Shown here in pieces: positions 46,486 to 57,850 of a DNA stretch of 64,000 nt. A program made the position numbers and the translations under genes. The DNA lies in the NCBI GenBank assembly GCA_030734395.1, contig JAUZTG010000029.1, positions 3,038,001 to 3,102,000 on the forward strand. Direction: 5' to 3'. How positions within the stretch are numbered: the first letter of the stretch is position 1; every line of letters begins with the position of its first letter. The notes below the pieces were generated by a model. It made no database searches. It worked only from the letters and a program-made list of their open reading frames with translations, and was not told the origin of the DNA. This DNA is from Sarocladium kiliense (lineage: Eukaryota > Ascomycota > Sordariomycetes > Hypocreales > Sarocladiaceae).

Positions 46486-47444
46486 ATGTCATCAGGCGTC
46501 TTTCTTTCGCTGCTCCTCATTCTATCGGGCACCCGGGCAGTGCTGGGACAATGCTATTATCCCAACGGAGCAGAAGCGAAGGGAGACAAGCCTTGCGATG
46601 CGGGTGCCGACAATAGCATGTGCTGTGCAGCATCCGCCGGATATGCCTGCCTGTCAAACAAGCTATGCTCAAGCCCCGACGGCAATCTCATCCGTGGATC
46701 TTGCACTGATCAAAACTGGCATGCACCCGAATGTGCTGGTCTCTGCCTCGGTATGTGGACCTGGAAGTAGACTACGCGAGACGTTTCTGATGGTGATGAA
46801 GGGGCTTCTACAGGTGGCACAGATCTTATATCATGTTTCAATTCGACGGCAAGCGACACATCATACTGCTGCGACCATACCACCGACTGTTGCGACACCG
46901 GTGTCGGCCGCTTCAACATTCTTCCATCCGATCCGGAGGTCTGGGCGAGGTTCATCAGTAGGAAAAAGACATATTCTTCGTCGGTACAGTGTTCTCGGCA
47001 ACATCAACTATCTTGAGGACAGACCGCAGTGTTGCCCTGACCTCAACAACGACGGAGGCTGCATCAACCACACAACTTCAAGCGGCAACCAAGACGACTG
47101 AAGATCAAGACAAGACTGATAGCAACCAGGGCGATGGAAGTATCTCAACCGGTGTGGCAGCAGGTATTGGCCTTGGAGCCGGCCTGGGGATGGTCATGGT
47201 ATTTGTGCTGGGGTTCGTCGCTTCGAAACTTTACAGGCGACGAAAACAGCCCAAGAAGGAACTTCAACCTTTGACTGGTGGCATCACTAAGAGACGGCGG
47301 CGCAAAAGATATGAGGCCATGGAGAATTTATACCATGGCGCAGCGCACGAACTGCCCGCAAGCACTCCTCCTACTCATTATTACCAACACGTTCAAGAGC
47401 TTCCTGCGTCCCCTGTACTGGCGACGCACAATAGAAACAGCTAG
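46486..47444 (+). CDS. Cysteine-rich single-pass membrane protein
   Basis: Type I membrane protein of a kind common in ascomycetes and loosely like wall-stress sensors; no named family assigned. Model: exons 46486-46750, 46814-46957, 47023-47444; 276 aa. A signal peptide (MSSGVFLSLLLILSGTRAVLG) is followed by an extracellular domain with about 14 cysteines (QCYYPNG, CCAASAGYACL, CCDHTTDCCDTG). A Thr/Ser-rich stalk, one transmembrane helix (GVAAGIGLGAGLGMVMVFVLGF) and a basic cytosolic tail (KLYRRRKQPKK) complete it. The second intron (65 bp, donor GTAGGA) is chosen because it joins the two frames in phase; a different junction there is possible. It lies just downstream of the E/Q-rich secreted gene, on the same strand. 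Confidence 0.72.
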
Positions 47445-47550
47445 CAAAGTTCCCAAGAATGTGCCTAGAGCTAAACTGATGAATGATGGATGATAAATGC
47501 AGTGGTTCTCATTGATCTACCGCTCTGTGCTTACAGTCTGGAGGTGTTGC

Positions 47551-48256
47551 TCACTGATTCGAGGTTCCCATGCCCCTGTCTGTAGATGGAAGAAGGCCTC
47601 TCTCGCCGCGTTGTAACCTGTCAATCCTACGCATCCTGACGTCAATCTTCAGCGTGACAGGTATTTCAAAATGCACTGGTGGCTCAAGTTCGTACGAGTA
47701 CAAGGTGAAGGTGACGATGATGGTCTTGACCACGTGAGTGTCGCCCCTTTCTCTTGCTAACTCTTGTATGGCTCTCGAGTGCAGTCCGGTGCCTCTGACA
47801 TGCCATTTGAAGACATATTCTGTGAGGCCACTTTCCTCTCTTGTTGGAAAGGAAATGTTCCAATGTTCGATCCAGCCTTCAATGTCACCGTCAGTTCGCT
47901 GGTCAAACCATGGGTGGTAGCTGGGCGGGATAGCAATATTTGTCAAGTGTACGATCTGGGAGTTCCCATCTCGGACCTGGGTGACCTGCATGTAGCTGAG
48001 ATTGTGATCGTCCGGAAAACGCAAAAAGAGTTTGCGTTGAACGAAACTGAAGGCGCGTTCCCGATGTGCGTCGTAGGTCGTCTCGAAGATCGTAGAGCCC
48101 TTCACAAACACGAGTGATGGGTTGCTGCCAGTTGCTTCTGCCATCTTGCACACAATGTGATTCGCGACACTGGAGTGGAGGTATATCATATAGTCTTACT
48201 TCTTCATGAGATGACAGATCTATAACTACAGGTCTGTTGGATCGCACAGCGGACAT
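47551..48256 (-). CDS. Hypothetical protein, unknown family
   Basis: Not recognised. Model, leftwards: exons 48200-48256 and 47551-48144, joined by a 55-bp intron (GTAAGA...GCAAG); 216 aa. It starts MSAVRSNRPVVIDLSSHEE and joins to MAEATGSNPSLVFVKGS. If the upstream exon is wrong, translation could begin at 48144. The body is mixed beta and helix without membrane segments, with many aromatic residues (PSYHPWFDQR, GWIEHWNISF, EYVFKWHVRG). The C-terminal 30 residues are basic (RMRRIDRLQRGERG). It converges with the cysteine-rich membrane gene, with a gap of about 100 bp. Confidence 0.5.
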
Positions 48257-48760
48257 CTTATACACGTATTGAAGGTCCCTCTCGCAGCTAGGCTACTTTG
48301 ACCTCAGTAACACGAACAACGCAGCACGCATCTCATGTTAGCCGGCTTTTGCCACTCAGTGAGTGTGAAGCACTGTGAAGATGCGCTGACTTTTCATGAG
48401 GGCACAGACACCCCGAGAAAACATGAACTCGGCTCAGAGACGGGCCATCGTCATACCATTTTTGCGCCAGCCATGGGAACACGAATGCCAGCACTGTTGA
48501 GGCTCAAGGAGCCGTCACACGACCAGTCCGTGATGACCTGACGCCACACTTGTAAGTCCTCGCAAGCTTCTCGCAGCAGTGCTTGACTGCCATCGCAGCC
48601 TGACCTCGCGATGCCTGCGCATAGGCACCTGGAAATCGTGATGTTGTGGCGTCACGTCTTTCCCCTATTCATAGGTGGTACCACCAAGTAAATGGTCGAC
48701 ACTTATACGGGGTCAAGCAGAACCCAGCGCGTGAAGTTGACCAATACTGTACGACACCGC
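48257..48760. other. Intergenic spacer
   Basis: About 500 bp between two minus-strand genes: the P450 3' end and the promoter of the unknown gene. Nothing distinctive. Confidence 0.4.
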
Positions 48761-50438
48761 TTATGAATGAAGACCATCGACATCTTCCCGAGCCTTGAAT
48801 ATGAGGTGCGGTCCATCATGCTTTGCGACGAAGATGTCGGATGAGTCGTACTCGTCCTCGATCTCGCCGTAGCTCAAAGGTACGTTTCTCAATCCAATCC
48901 TCCCCAGGTATCCGGGAGTAGTCTCGAAGTCGAAGTACCAAAGCACTTTCGCGAGAACAAGGCTCATTTGTGTGTACGCCATGGTCTTTCCCGGACACGA
49001 TCGTGCACCGATGGAAAACGGAGAGAATGCATCGTGCATCAGCTTCAGCTGCTCTGCTGATGTCTCTGAGTCGAACCATCGCTCTGGCTTGTAAGTGAAA
49101 GGTGAAGGAAAGTAATCTTCATTGTGATGCAAAGCATATATCCCGACCCCGAATTGGGTGCCTGGTGGAATGACGTGGCCGTCGATGGTGAGCGTCTCTC
49201 GTGAGTTGCGGCAGTGCAAGTCCTGTTCCCGCCAGAGAACACCGGCCCCTGGCGGCGACATTCGAAGAGACTCATCTATACAGGCGCGTAGATAGCGACA
49301 GCTCATCAACTGTGGCCCAGGATTGATGTTTGTCCCCTTGCTGAAGCTTGAGCGTATCTCGTCTGAGAGACGATGATATGACTCTTTGTGACGTGACAGG
49401 TAGAAGAGAGTGGCACAAATAGCGGCGGCCATGGTGTCTGGTCCGGCTGCAATAAGCAGTAGTGACTCTTGGAGGACCTCCGATTCATCAACCGAACCCT
49501 CCTCATCTTTCGGTGCTGCGCGTTCAAGGATGGTAAATATGTTGGACTGTGCTTCTTCAGCGGTTGTGACCATTTGAGTAATAAGGTCTGCGAACTTCAT
49601 GTATAGTCGTATCTGAAGGAGGTCGGTCAGGTTGTGAACGTGGAGGCGAAATAGATCTGGCACATTGAGGTAATGGTTGAGACGGGTGTTGGATTCCGTG
49701 AAGTCGTCGCTGATCCATTTCTCATCGTCGCTGGTTTGCATGTTGAGAGGGTGGCTAAAAACAGCCGCAGTCATGGCGTCAAATGTGAACGGCTTGACAA
49801 TGGCCGTCATGTTCAAGGACCGTTCCTCTTCGGCGCCGGCGAGAATGCGCTTCAGGAGGACGTCAATCTGATCGTTTACTGCTGGCTGCACGACTCGCAA
49901 AGCGCTGTCATTCAGTCCCCGACCTACTAGACGGCGTTTCTGGCGATGGTCCTGTTTATCGATGACATCTAATACACTTTCATATCCGTTCAGCCTAGAC
50001 ATGAGCTCGTACACAAATGACTTCGATACTCGAGGGCTTTGGTGTATCGCTGAAGGGTGTCAATAAGACTGCGATTCAAGGCGCTGAGTCGTTGAGGTAA
50101 GATATACCTTTCAGGGCTGAGATTGTATTAAACACAAGCCTGTTTGGTCCATGCCTGACGACAGGTCCATACTTCTCATGGTTCCGGAGGACCTGGCGGT
50201 GCATGTCTTGCCGAAAGACGAAATAGCCGGCGTATAAGTCGGTCAAGCTAGCGAAGAGAGGTCCAGGGAACTTGGACAGTGGGTGAAGCGTCCTTCGATA
50301 GACTGGGGCCACGAGGCACTGCAACATTACGTTAGGCCGTGCTTGAACTGAACTTGATTCGAGCTTGCATACGTATACCAGCGGCACAATTGCTGCATAC
50401 TTTAATGCTCCAAAGAGCCAGTCCCCGAGACTCGGCAT
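48761..50438 (-). CDS. Cytochrome P450
   Basis: Haem monooxygenase anchored in the ER membrane. Model, leftwards: exons 50373-50438, 50108-50318, 48761-50049; 521 aa. The anchor (WLFGALKYAAIVPLVY) is encoded by exon 1. The hinge is HPLSKFPGPLFA; the I-helix motif is LIAAGPDTMAAA with the usual acid-threonine pair replaced by Asp-Thr. The K-helix is DESLRMSPPGAGV, then PERWFD and the haem loop FSIGARSCPGKTMAY. The general type fits the many fungal secondary-metabolite P450s of the CYP3-like clan; no subfamily assigned. Intron 1 (54 bp) is in frame and stop-free. The two small membrane-protein genes upstream are on the same strand, but no biosynthetic core gene is visible. Confidence 0.92.
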
Positions 50439-50722
50439 TGTGGCTACAGCCAAGTCAGAGTTGTGAGGAGAAAATGCGACAAGTAGACACCTGGTCAGCA
50501 TTCAGTAGTGCGAAATGTATGAAGGTGATACGGGCGCATCAGCCTCCAAGCGGGTGGCCATGTGGCGTACTGTCCTTATAAGTATCCGGATACATACGCT
50601 TACTCAAGAGAAGAATTGTCGCGTATCAGCTTTGGTGCGCGGACATCTGAGGTGAGAAGTTAAATTGCCATGTCACGAGGCAGCCAAATGCTGCTCGTAC
50701 TTTGCGGAGAATGATATCGTGG

Positions 50723-51498
50723 CTATGGTGTAGGCACCAATACGTGCCTCAGGAATCGTGCATACAACCAGTAGTAAGCCAGAGATACAACACCACCTTC
50801 AGCTGCCCCAGGGGTCGTGAACTGAAGTCCTACAGGTGACTCATATGCAGTCTTCCCACGGCGAGAAGACTCCCTGCCCACGCCGAAAAGCCAAAGAGAC
50901 CTCAATGCCATACATACTGGAGGAATGTACACGTTGAGCATTGTGTCCGTATAGGCATCCTTGGTTCCTGGGATGGCTGGGGCGATACCGGTGACAGACA
51001 ATATTGCGATCATATGGAAGACATCCAGCGCCGTGAATGATAGCAAAGTCGCCCTGACAACATGCTCCGCATCACGGGCATCATGGAATTGAAACCTGGC
51101 GGTGTAGAGTAGAAGCGGTTCGATTACAGCTGTGAACATCCACATGGCGATAAGGAGATGGTACATGGCTCGCAATTGCGGGGTGTTGAATGCGGAGGCC
51201 GAATCGCAGAAGCGGATGCCATGATGAGAAAGTATAGAAAGCACCAGATGCAGTCAATGGGGGCGCAAGACAGTCGATAAATGCTTTGGGATCCGCGACA
51301 CTGATAGCCTGTGTCAAGAGGATGAAGGATGGCTGGTGGAAATCAGTCATGGTGGACGAGACAACGGCATCGCGACAGCTGAACGCGGCGAACGCGGTCG
51401 CTTGTCGGACTCACCTCAAGTACCATGAAGAGCAGCTGATAGTGCCAAGGAAACACCTTGGAGATGCGAAGTGCCGCTGTCGAAGTCTGTTGCTCCAT
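50723..51498 (-). CDS. Small four-helix membrane protein (DUF7704-like), apparently frameshifted
   Basis: Paralogue of the next gene. Exon 1 is 51415-51498 (MEQQTSTAALRISKVFPW...MVLE), then an 82-bp intron and exon 2 from 51332. The reading frame agrees with the paralogue up to SGAFYTF, but from about 51227 leftwards the homologous sequence (CDSASAFNTPQLRAMYHLL) lies in another frame and runs to the stop at 50723. The net change is one extra or two missing bases near 51227-51230. No intron can be placed to fix it. The downstream part keeps the helices and the motif VIEPLLLYTARF. It is therefore either a recent pseudogene or a sequence error. Four membrane helices resemble the fungal DUF7704 type; function unknown. 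Confidence 0.5.
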
Positions 51499-51910
51499 GG
51501 TAGTGCGTGCTGCAGCGGTCGATGCCTCAATGACGGTGTCACGATGTTTCTGTTGCTGGAAGAGATGCAGAGCTCAAGAAATCAGAGAGGCTTGAGTAGG
51601 ACTCCAAGTTTAGAAACTCGTCCCAACGTCACTGCCATTGGTCTACTGTATGATTGCTGCGCGAAGACAGGGTGTGATCAGAGCCAGGTCGCCAGCACCC
51701 GTCAGCAAGATATCTACATGGAGCCAGCAGCGTTCATGCCTAAGCTTCTACGAGGACGTCGCGCTCAGTCACTGAAAGAAACAACTGGAAAAGCTGTTCA
51801 ACTATAGATATATCTACCATCATGCTCCCGCGAAAGAATCCGCGCGCATGGTACCACTGTCGCTCTTCGACATTTCCACCCTCTGACTGTAGAGACTACT
51901 CTCGTCAGTC
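51499..51910. other. Spacer between tandem paralogues
   Basis: About 410 bp, promoter of the left copy and 3' end of the right copy. Nothing else seen. Confidence 0.4.
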
Positions 51911-52538
51911 TCACTCGATCTTCTCGTGAGGAACCACGAGCCTTCCGATACCTGACAACCATAGCGCCCTTAAGATTCCCCAGGCAACGGGAACCCAAAA
52001 ATTGATCAGCGCATAGAACTCACTCTTCGCGCCCCAAGGTAAGACCGACTCAAAGCCAACAACAGCCACAGTCGCGATCATGTGCAGACCGTCAAATGCA
52101 AGGAAGGAAATCAGAACCGCTTTCACCACCTCCTGTGCATCGCGTGGATCCCGCAGCTTATACCTTGCGGCGTAGAGCAGAAGCGGTTCAATGATGGCAC
52201 TGAAGATGAAGGCCGCGATGAAGACGTACCATAAGGCGCGTAGCTGAGGGGTGTTCCAGGCAGATTCGACGCCACAGATGGCGTGTGAGGAGTTGAAGGA
52301 GTAGAATGGCCCGTTGCTTGTGCTGGGAGCGAGAGAAAGAAAATGTGACGCGGGGTCAATGAGGACGCTGGGCATGGCAACGAGAATGACGCTGGGCTGC
52401 GTTGGCTGGTTGGCGTTGTGGTGAGACGCGACGGGTGGTGCGGAGACTTACCTCAAGGATCATGAAGAGGAATTGGTATGGCCAAGGGAAGACCTTGGAG
52501 ATGCGGGAAGCCGCCTCTTCAGTCTGTTGTTTCGCCAT
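51911..52538 (-). CDS. Small four-helix membrane protein (DUF7704-like), intact copy
   Basis: Model, leftwards: exons 52452-52538 and 51911-52396 with a 55-bp intron; 190 aa. Exon 1 encodes MAKQQTEEAASRISKVFPW and the first helix YQFLFMILE. Exon 2 encodes three further hydrophobic segments and the motif IIEPLLLYAARYKLRDPRDAQEVVKA, shared with the left copy. Total length and layout (R-x-FPW start, four helices, short basic tail) fit fungal DUF7704-type membrane proteins as I remember them; no function is known. It is tandemly duplicated with the 50723-51498 gene, same strand, same intron position. A 16-bp tandem repeat lies just upstream of its start. Confidence 0.75.
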
Positions 52539-53000
52539 GCTGAATGATGTTTGCGTGAAGCAAAGTGAGCTTGTGAGAGGTCGAGCTTGTGAGAGGTCGA
52601 GCTTGTGAGAGGTCGAGCTTGTGAGAGGTCGAGCTTGTGAGAGGTCAAACTTGTGATGAAGTAAGTGGTAAGCATGAACTTTTCATCTTACGCGAGTCAT
52701 CAACAGGGGTACCACGCCAGTGGCCCAAGCCAACTCCGTCTGTTTGGCTGCCAGCAGAACACATCAAGGATCCTTTCAGATATGGAAACATGAGCACGGC
52801 TTCGCTCCCTCACTCAGAGCGTTGCGCTACTCTACAATACTGATCGCAGTCAAAATCGGGTTGGCTCATGAACTGAACTGTGTAATTCTTGAAGGGCTAG
52901 TCAACTTTGAAGTCATTCATGTGAACTCCATGTCATCTAGCGACAGATGCAGTACCACATTCAGTCTTATTTTAATCTCAATACCCCATTGTCCAAGAGC
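52539..53000. other. Intergenic with minisatellite
   Basis: About 460 bp. Besides the 16-bp tandem array, only promoter and 3'-end sequence; no gene. Confidence 0.45.
52567..52646 (-). repeat. Five copies of a 16-bp tandem repeat
   Basis: Exact 16-bp unit GAGCTTGTGAGAGGTC repeated five times (52567, 52583, 52599, 52615, 52631), followed by a partial diverged copy. It sits 29-108 bp upstream of the start codon of the minus-strand gene at 52538, so in its leader or core promoter. Perfect identity between units points to recent expansion. Confidence 0.95.
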
Positions 53001-54516
53001 TTAAAAGTCGGTGGTCTTGCCCGCGAGGTGCTCGTTCTGCACAATCTCAACCCAGTAGTTGTCGGGGTCGCTACAACGAAGCATTAGTCATGCGAGTAAG
53101 ACGGGGATCGGGTAACAGCGTGTGGAAACTTACAGGAGGAAAGCAACCTCCCTCATGCGGCCGTCTGTCAGTCTCTTCTTCCAGCGGCAGCCCAGGTCCT
53201 CGAAGCGCTGGCATGCGGCCTGGAGGTCATCAACGGCCACACCTACAGTTTGTTAGCATCACACACCAATGCCATACAGCCTCAGACCATTTAAACTCAC
53301 AGATGTGGCCAAAGCCTTGAGGCTCATCGTTGCCATTGTGGTAGGCAAAGCTCTCGTCCTTCTCTGTGCCGTAGTTCCACGTCAACTCAAGGATACCCTC
53401 ACGGTTGGCTTGGCTATCGCCCTCCTTCGGAAGACCGGTGATTCCGGGGTAACCGAGGAAGTACAGGTTGAATCCGTTTGCTTCGTTCTCGTTCTTGCGG
53501 AAGAGGCTCATGCCCAGGACATCCTGGTAAAACTTGAGGGACTTCTCAATGTCCTTGACGCGGAGCATGGTGTGGTTCTGTGCCGGGAAATGAGCGTTGG
53601 GTTTGTGCGAGCGAGCTTTGCAGTGATTCTTACCATGCGATATGTGGAAACGTCGGTCTCCTTGATCTCGGCGGTCTCCTCAATGGGCTTCTGGCCGATG
53701 ACTTCACACCAGTAACCATCGGGGTCAAGAACAAAGGCAATGTGTCTCATACGGCCGTCGGTAAGCTTCTTCTGGAACTTGTAGCCTGCATCCTCAATGC
53801 GCTTGCACGCTGCCTGAATGTTGTCGACACTGATGCAGGTGTGTCCGAAGCCACGGTACGGCTCCTTGTTGCCGTTGGTGACAGAGAAGTTGGGGTCGTT
53901 CTCCGTGCCATAGTTGTGAGTCAGCTGCGATAATAGGTTAACGACATAGCACATGTTTCGAGAGTCTACGACGTATCACATCATCCTGCAAAGATGCTTA
54001 CTTCGATCAATCCCTCACGGCCGACAGTGGGCCTGCCGTGGTACAGAGCACCAGGAGCGTCGTATCCCAGAAAGTACAGGTCGAACTTGTTATCCGGAAA
54101 CTCCAGCTTACGGAGGACCTTCATTCCAAGAAACTCGTAGAACTTGACTGAAAGAATTGGGGTCAGCAACGGCAGCGCGAACCATCAGGGTATCGACGGC
54201 ACACACCAGACTCCTTGGGGTCCTTCACACGGATCCTGGGGAACCTTGTCAGCACGTGTCTTGTGGGTCATGAGCTGCAGGACAGAAAGCCATACATCGT
54301 GTGGTTGAAGATATATTTGCTGGTATCCGTGTTGGGCGCCATGGTGACGGTTCTCACTTGATGAGCTATCGCTAGACGCGAATTGTCAGCATCGGGGTCT
54401 GCTCGCTCTCCAGGCGGGGTATACTCACAAGGAAGGATGTTCTTGCTTGTGAAGCGAGGCGGGGTGAGAAATCTTTGAAGCGCTTTCAGTCTTGAAGCTG
54501 CTCTAGAGGCGTTCAT
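53001..54516 (-). CDS. glo1: Glyoxalase I, two-domain, likely mitochondrial leader
   Basis: Lactoylglutathione lyase: converts the methylglyoxal-glutathione hemithioacetal to S-lactoylglutathione. Model, leftwards, eight exons: 54429-54516, 54296-54365, 54207-54235, 54002-54147, 53634-53924, 53301-53577, 53134-53242, 53001-53070; 359 aa. All junctions keep phase. Two VOC domains in one chain, as in yeasts and other fungi: NHTMIRVKDPKESVKFYEFL...GFGHTCISVDNI...PDGYWCEVIG, and NHTMLRVKDIEKSLKFYQDVLGM...GFGHICVAVDDL...PDNYWVEIVQ. The first exon adds a basic, acid-free stretch (MNASRAASRLKALQRFLTPP) that looks like a mitochondrial presequence. An internal ATG at 54342 (MAPNTDTSKYIFNHTM) gives the usual cytosolic form. 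Confidence 0.95.
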
Positions 54517-55361
54517 GTGAAAAACTTCCGGAGGATTACTGCGTGATTTGGAACAGAGCAAACGTTACAGCTGCGGGATTCGGGAACGAAACGTATATAT
54601 GACGATGGAGCTACGACCCCACCTCGTGGATCGCGTTGACGAAGAGACGGGCGATTGTGTCCGTGACGTCAATCTGTCTGTCTCCCATACAAGTTTCAGG
54701 GTGACTCGGGCTTCTACAGAGGACTGTTTGTATATTCGATATTGCATACCAGACCTCAGTAGATCCCATGCCTTCAAGCATACAATGTTGATGCAGGGTC
54801 CTGGAAAGCGGCTTGGTCAGCTTCCAGCTGAGCCAAAGCTTCAACAATTCCACGTCCACAGCTACATCTATCGATATAAGATCTCTATGTAGATCAGCAA
54901 TAGGGTCAATGTTCTGATTTTTTTCACTTCTACTTTTGCGACTACCAACAGTTTCACCTTAGTCTTGCATGCTCAGATTCATTCTCGACGGCCCGTTTTG
55001 ACACCGTAATGGACGCGTCCCAAAATAGCCATCTCCGTCCAAGACGGTGACCCACCTTGCCGCGCCGTTTGCGACGCCAATCTACACGCTTTCGCCTGGC
55101 TCCGAGTCTCTCTGCCTCGTTGCGCCTCGCGCATTGCATCCCTCAAACTTAGCCGCCCAGTAACCCCCCTCCGACCATTCGCGGTCACCAATATGTCGTA
55201 GCTGCCCTTCACCGACTCACTTTTCAGTTCTCATACACATTACGCCCATCGATCAACTGAACAGCCTCGCAATGAGCCTGAAGCACGATTACGCCTCTCG
55301 CGCAAAGGCCAACTGAGCGCGTTGACATTCCACCATCTCCAGGACCGTCGCTTTCCGCTCG
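54517..55361. promoter_or_regulatory. Divergent promoter, glyoxalase I and 55362 gene
   Basis: Head-to-head spacer of 845 bp, no coding support. The right side becomes C-rich before the start at 55362. Confidence 0.4.
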
Positions 55362-57379
55362 ATGGACCAACCCCGCCATGTTGTGGGCTACAACCCGAAC
55401 GAAGCTGTAATTATGGAGGATGTTTCGGAGCTCAGTGATGCTGCCACTGATGGCATGGCCTTTGGCCACACTGGTCGAACCCCGAGGTCAAAAGCCCGCT
55501 CCTTATCCGACAGTGGTGGCACACCTTCGAAACTCTCGCCATCCCCGCTCATTGTCGAGGCATCGAGACGAACATCGAAAGATGATAGCAACCTGAGAGA
55601 TCTTGCAGCGCCTGTAACACCTCAACGTCAGGGCTTCTTCCCCGGGCCGGGCAGAGGCCTGGCGTTGAATCTACCAGATCGTGCAGGCACCCCTCCTCCC
55701 GCTGGTGGCACTTACATCAAGCCAGCACCTTTATCCCCGAAGCTCGACCACTCGCATATCTATGCCTCCCCGACAAACATCCTACCTCGGCGCTCTCGAG
55801 GCCTCGACTTCTCCCGAGCGGCAACCAGCCTGCATCATTCGACGCTGGCCGAGCAGTCAAGTCCGGACTCCTCCCCGACGATGGGTGGCCGTGCGATGAA
55901 CATTCCGGCGCGGAGACCAGGGGAGTTCGGTGGTCCGGAGCAAACGTCGACGTCCTTGTGGTCGATCATGGGAAATCAGGAGAAACTGAACGTCAGTGGA
56001 TCGCTTGGTAGTGCACATGCGATTGCCAGCGACTCGTCTAGCTCCGAAGACGACGATATGGATGAGGACATGGAGGATACAATAATGACAACCCCTCAAA
56101 TGTCCAGAGCCACGCATATGGGCATGCCACCTGTTGGTGCTCCCTTTGGGTCTCCGGCGATGAGCAGCCTTATGAGCTTTCAGCAAAGGCAGCGTCCTCG
56201 CAAGCATAACAAGAAGAAAACCCGAGGTCCTCTTGGCTTTGGGTACAACAGTACAGCGCCATCAATGTCGAAGTCGCCGCCGCAGGGATTCAGTGCTCGT
56301 CGGGAGAGCATCAGTTGGCAGGCTAACCAGTTACATATATCAGGGGCTGACTCGGATGAGAATACCCGCACCAACGGCGAGTCAGAGAGTCTGAGCGGGG
56401 ACGGAAGGACTATTGTACGTCGGGTGACAAGCCGGCGTGGGAACTTACTGGTGAGTGGAGTTTTGTGAAGCCCATCCTGGCTATGTGCTAATTATCACAG
56501 CCAAAAACGAAGAACTTCGCACGAATCCGTGCTGCATTGGCTGAGGAGACCGCCCCAGCCGACATTGACGTCCGGCATGAAGCTGAGGTCATCAAGCAAG
56601 TCCGAGAGAGCGATCCTGTATTGGAGCCTCGTGTGCCAGCAGCTAAGACTGAGGCGCCTGCACCCACCACCGCACCATCGTCGCCAGCCCTGAACCAGCA
56701 GGAGTCGCTCGACGATATTCCGGAGGATGACATGATGGGTGATCTGACCGCTGGGCTCTCAAGTAGCTTCAAGCAGCAGGCTATCAAGAACACCAAGGGC
56801 AAGAACTTCTGGGAGACTTTCTCCGAATCCAGCAGTATGGGTGGTGCAAGGACCACGCCCCCGCCATCGGCTTTTCTACCCCGTGGTTCTTCATCAGGCG
56901 TCAGTGAGGATCTGGCCATGGACTCACCGTCCATGCCGGGCTTAGCTGGCTTCCCCGTAAGTGATGCTTTGTCCACCAAAGGTGTTAATCAGACAACTAA
57001 CGGTCTTCAGACCGGGTCGACGCAAAGTTTGCAACAGCAGCAACAGCCTCCGACTGCTGCTGAAATTACCCGTCGGATCAACAAGCGCCGCCGCGATGAC
57101 TCCGACCTTGATCCCGTGAGCTTCAAGCGACGAGCGGTCAGTCCAGGTTTCAGCGTCCACAACTCGCCCATCTTGCAGAGCCCTATGCAGCGTGAGGCCG
57201 TACCGTGGGGATCTCGACCAGGTAGCAACGGCGGAGACAGAGGCGGCAGTAGCGCGCAAAGTGACAGTGGCAGTGTCAGCGGTGGGAAGAATAGTAGTGG
57301 GAATAGTGGCAAGGGAAGAGTTGGATTCCAGGGGATGGTGGATACCAATGACGGCATCATGAGGATGAGCATTGAGTAG
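55362..57379 (+). CDS. Conserved fungal Ser/Pro-rich nuclear-type protein
   Basis: Model: exons 55362-56450, 56501-56956, 57011-57379; 637 aa. Low-complexity and mostly disordered, with many SP/TP sites suited to kinase control. One block, HIYASPTNILPRRSRGLDFS followed by RAATSLHHSTLAEQSSPDSSP, is something I recall as a strongly conserved patch in otherwise unnamed ascomycete proteins. An acidic segment (SSSSEDDDMDEDMED) precedes a basic one (RQRPRKHNKKKTRGPLGFGY), and NKRRRDDSDLDPVSFKRRAVSP near the C terminus looks like a nuclear signal next to a conserved motif. Intron 2 (54 bp) is in frame and stop-free. A cell-cycle or transcription role is plausible but not shown. Confidence 0.85.
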
Positions 57380-57850
57380 GATGGTCTCTCTGCCAGATTA
57401 GGTGATGGCAGGGCTGATTGTACAAAAGCTGATCAGCAGATTTGCATGCATTGGATGGCGTTTGGGAACGGGAAAGGGCGCACTCATTATTCCTTAGCTG
57501 CTTTACTTACGAGCAGACGACGGTCATTGCAAGGCGCAAGGATGAAGACCAGATTTAACTCACCTCGCGCTTCTGAAAGCTTTAACATAATAGTAAATCT
57601 ACTCACACATTTTGGCCAAGCCGCACGTTGGCCAGCTCATGGTGAAGTTCGCAAGCTCTTTCGTATTGGTATCTACCTGAACGCCGTGTGCCAATTTCAT
57701 ACGAGATGAGAGAACAAGGCTAAACAGAGTCTTCCTCTGACAGTATGAAGATTACGTCTCTTGCACCTTGAATAGCTCCGGTGTATTGCATGTACGGAGT
57801 ACCAGCATCTCCCCAGCTTAGGCTTCAGTCTCTCCGACAGCCGCCGTTCT
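57380..57850. other. Convergent 3' spacer
   Basis: About 470 bp between converging 3' ends; no feature recognised. Confidence 0.4.
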
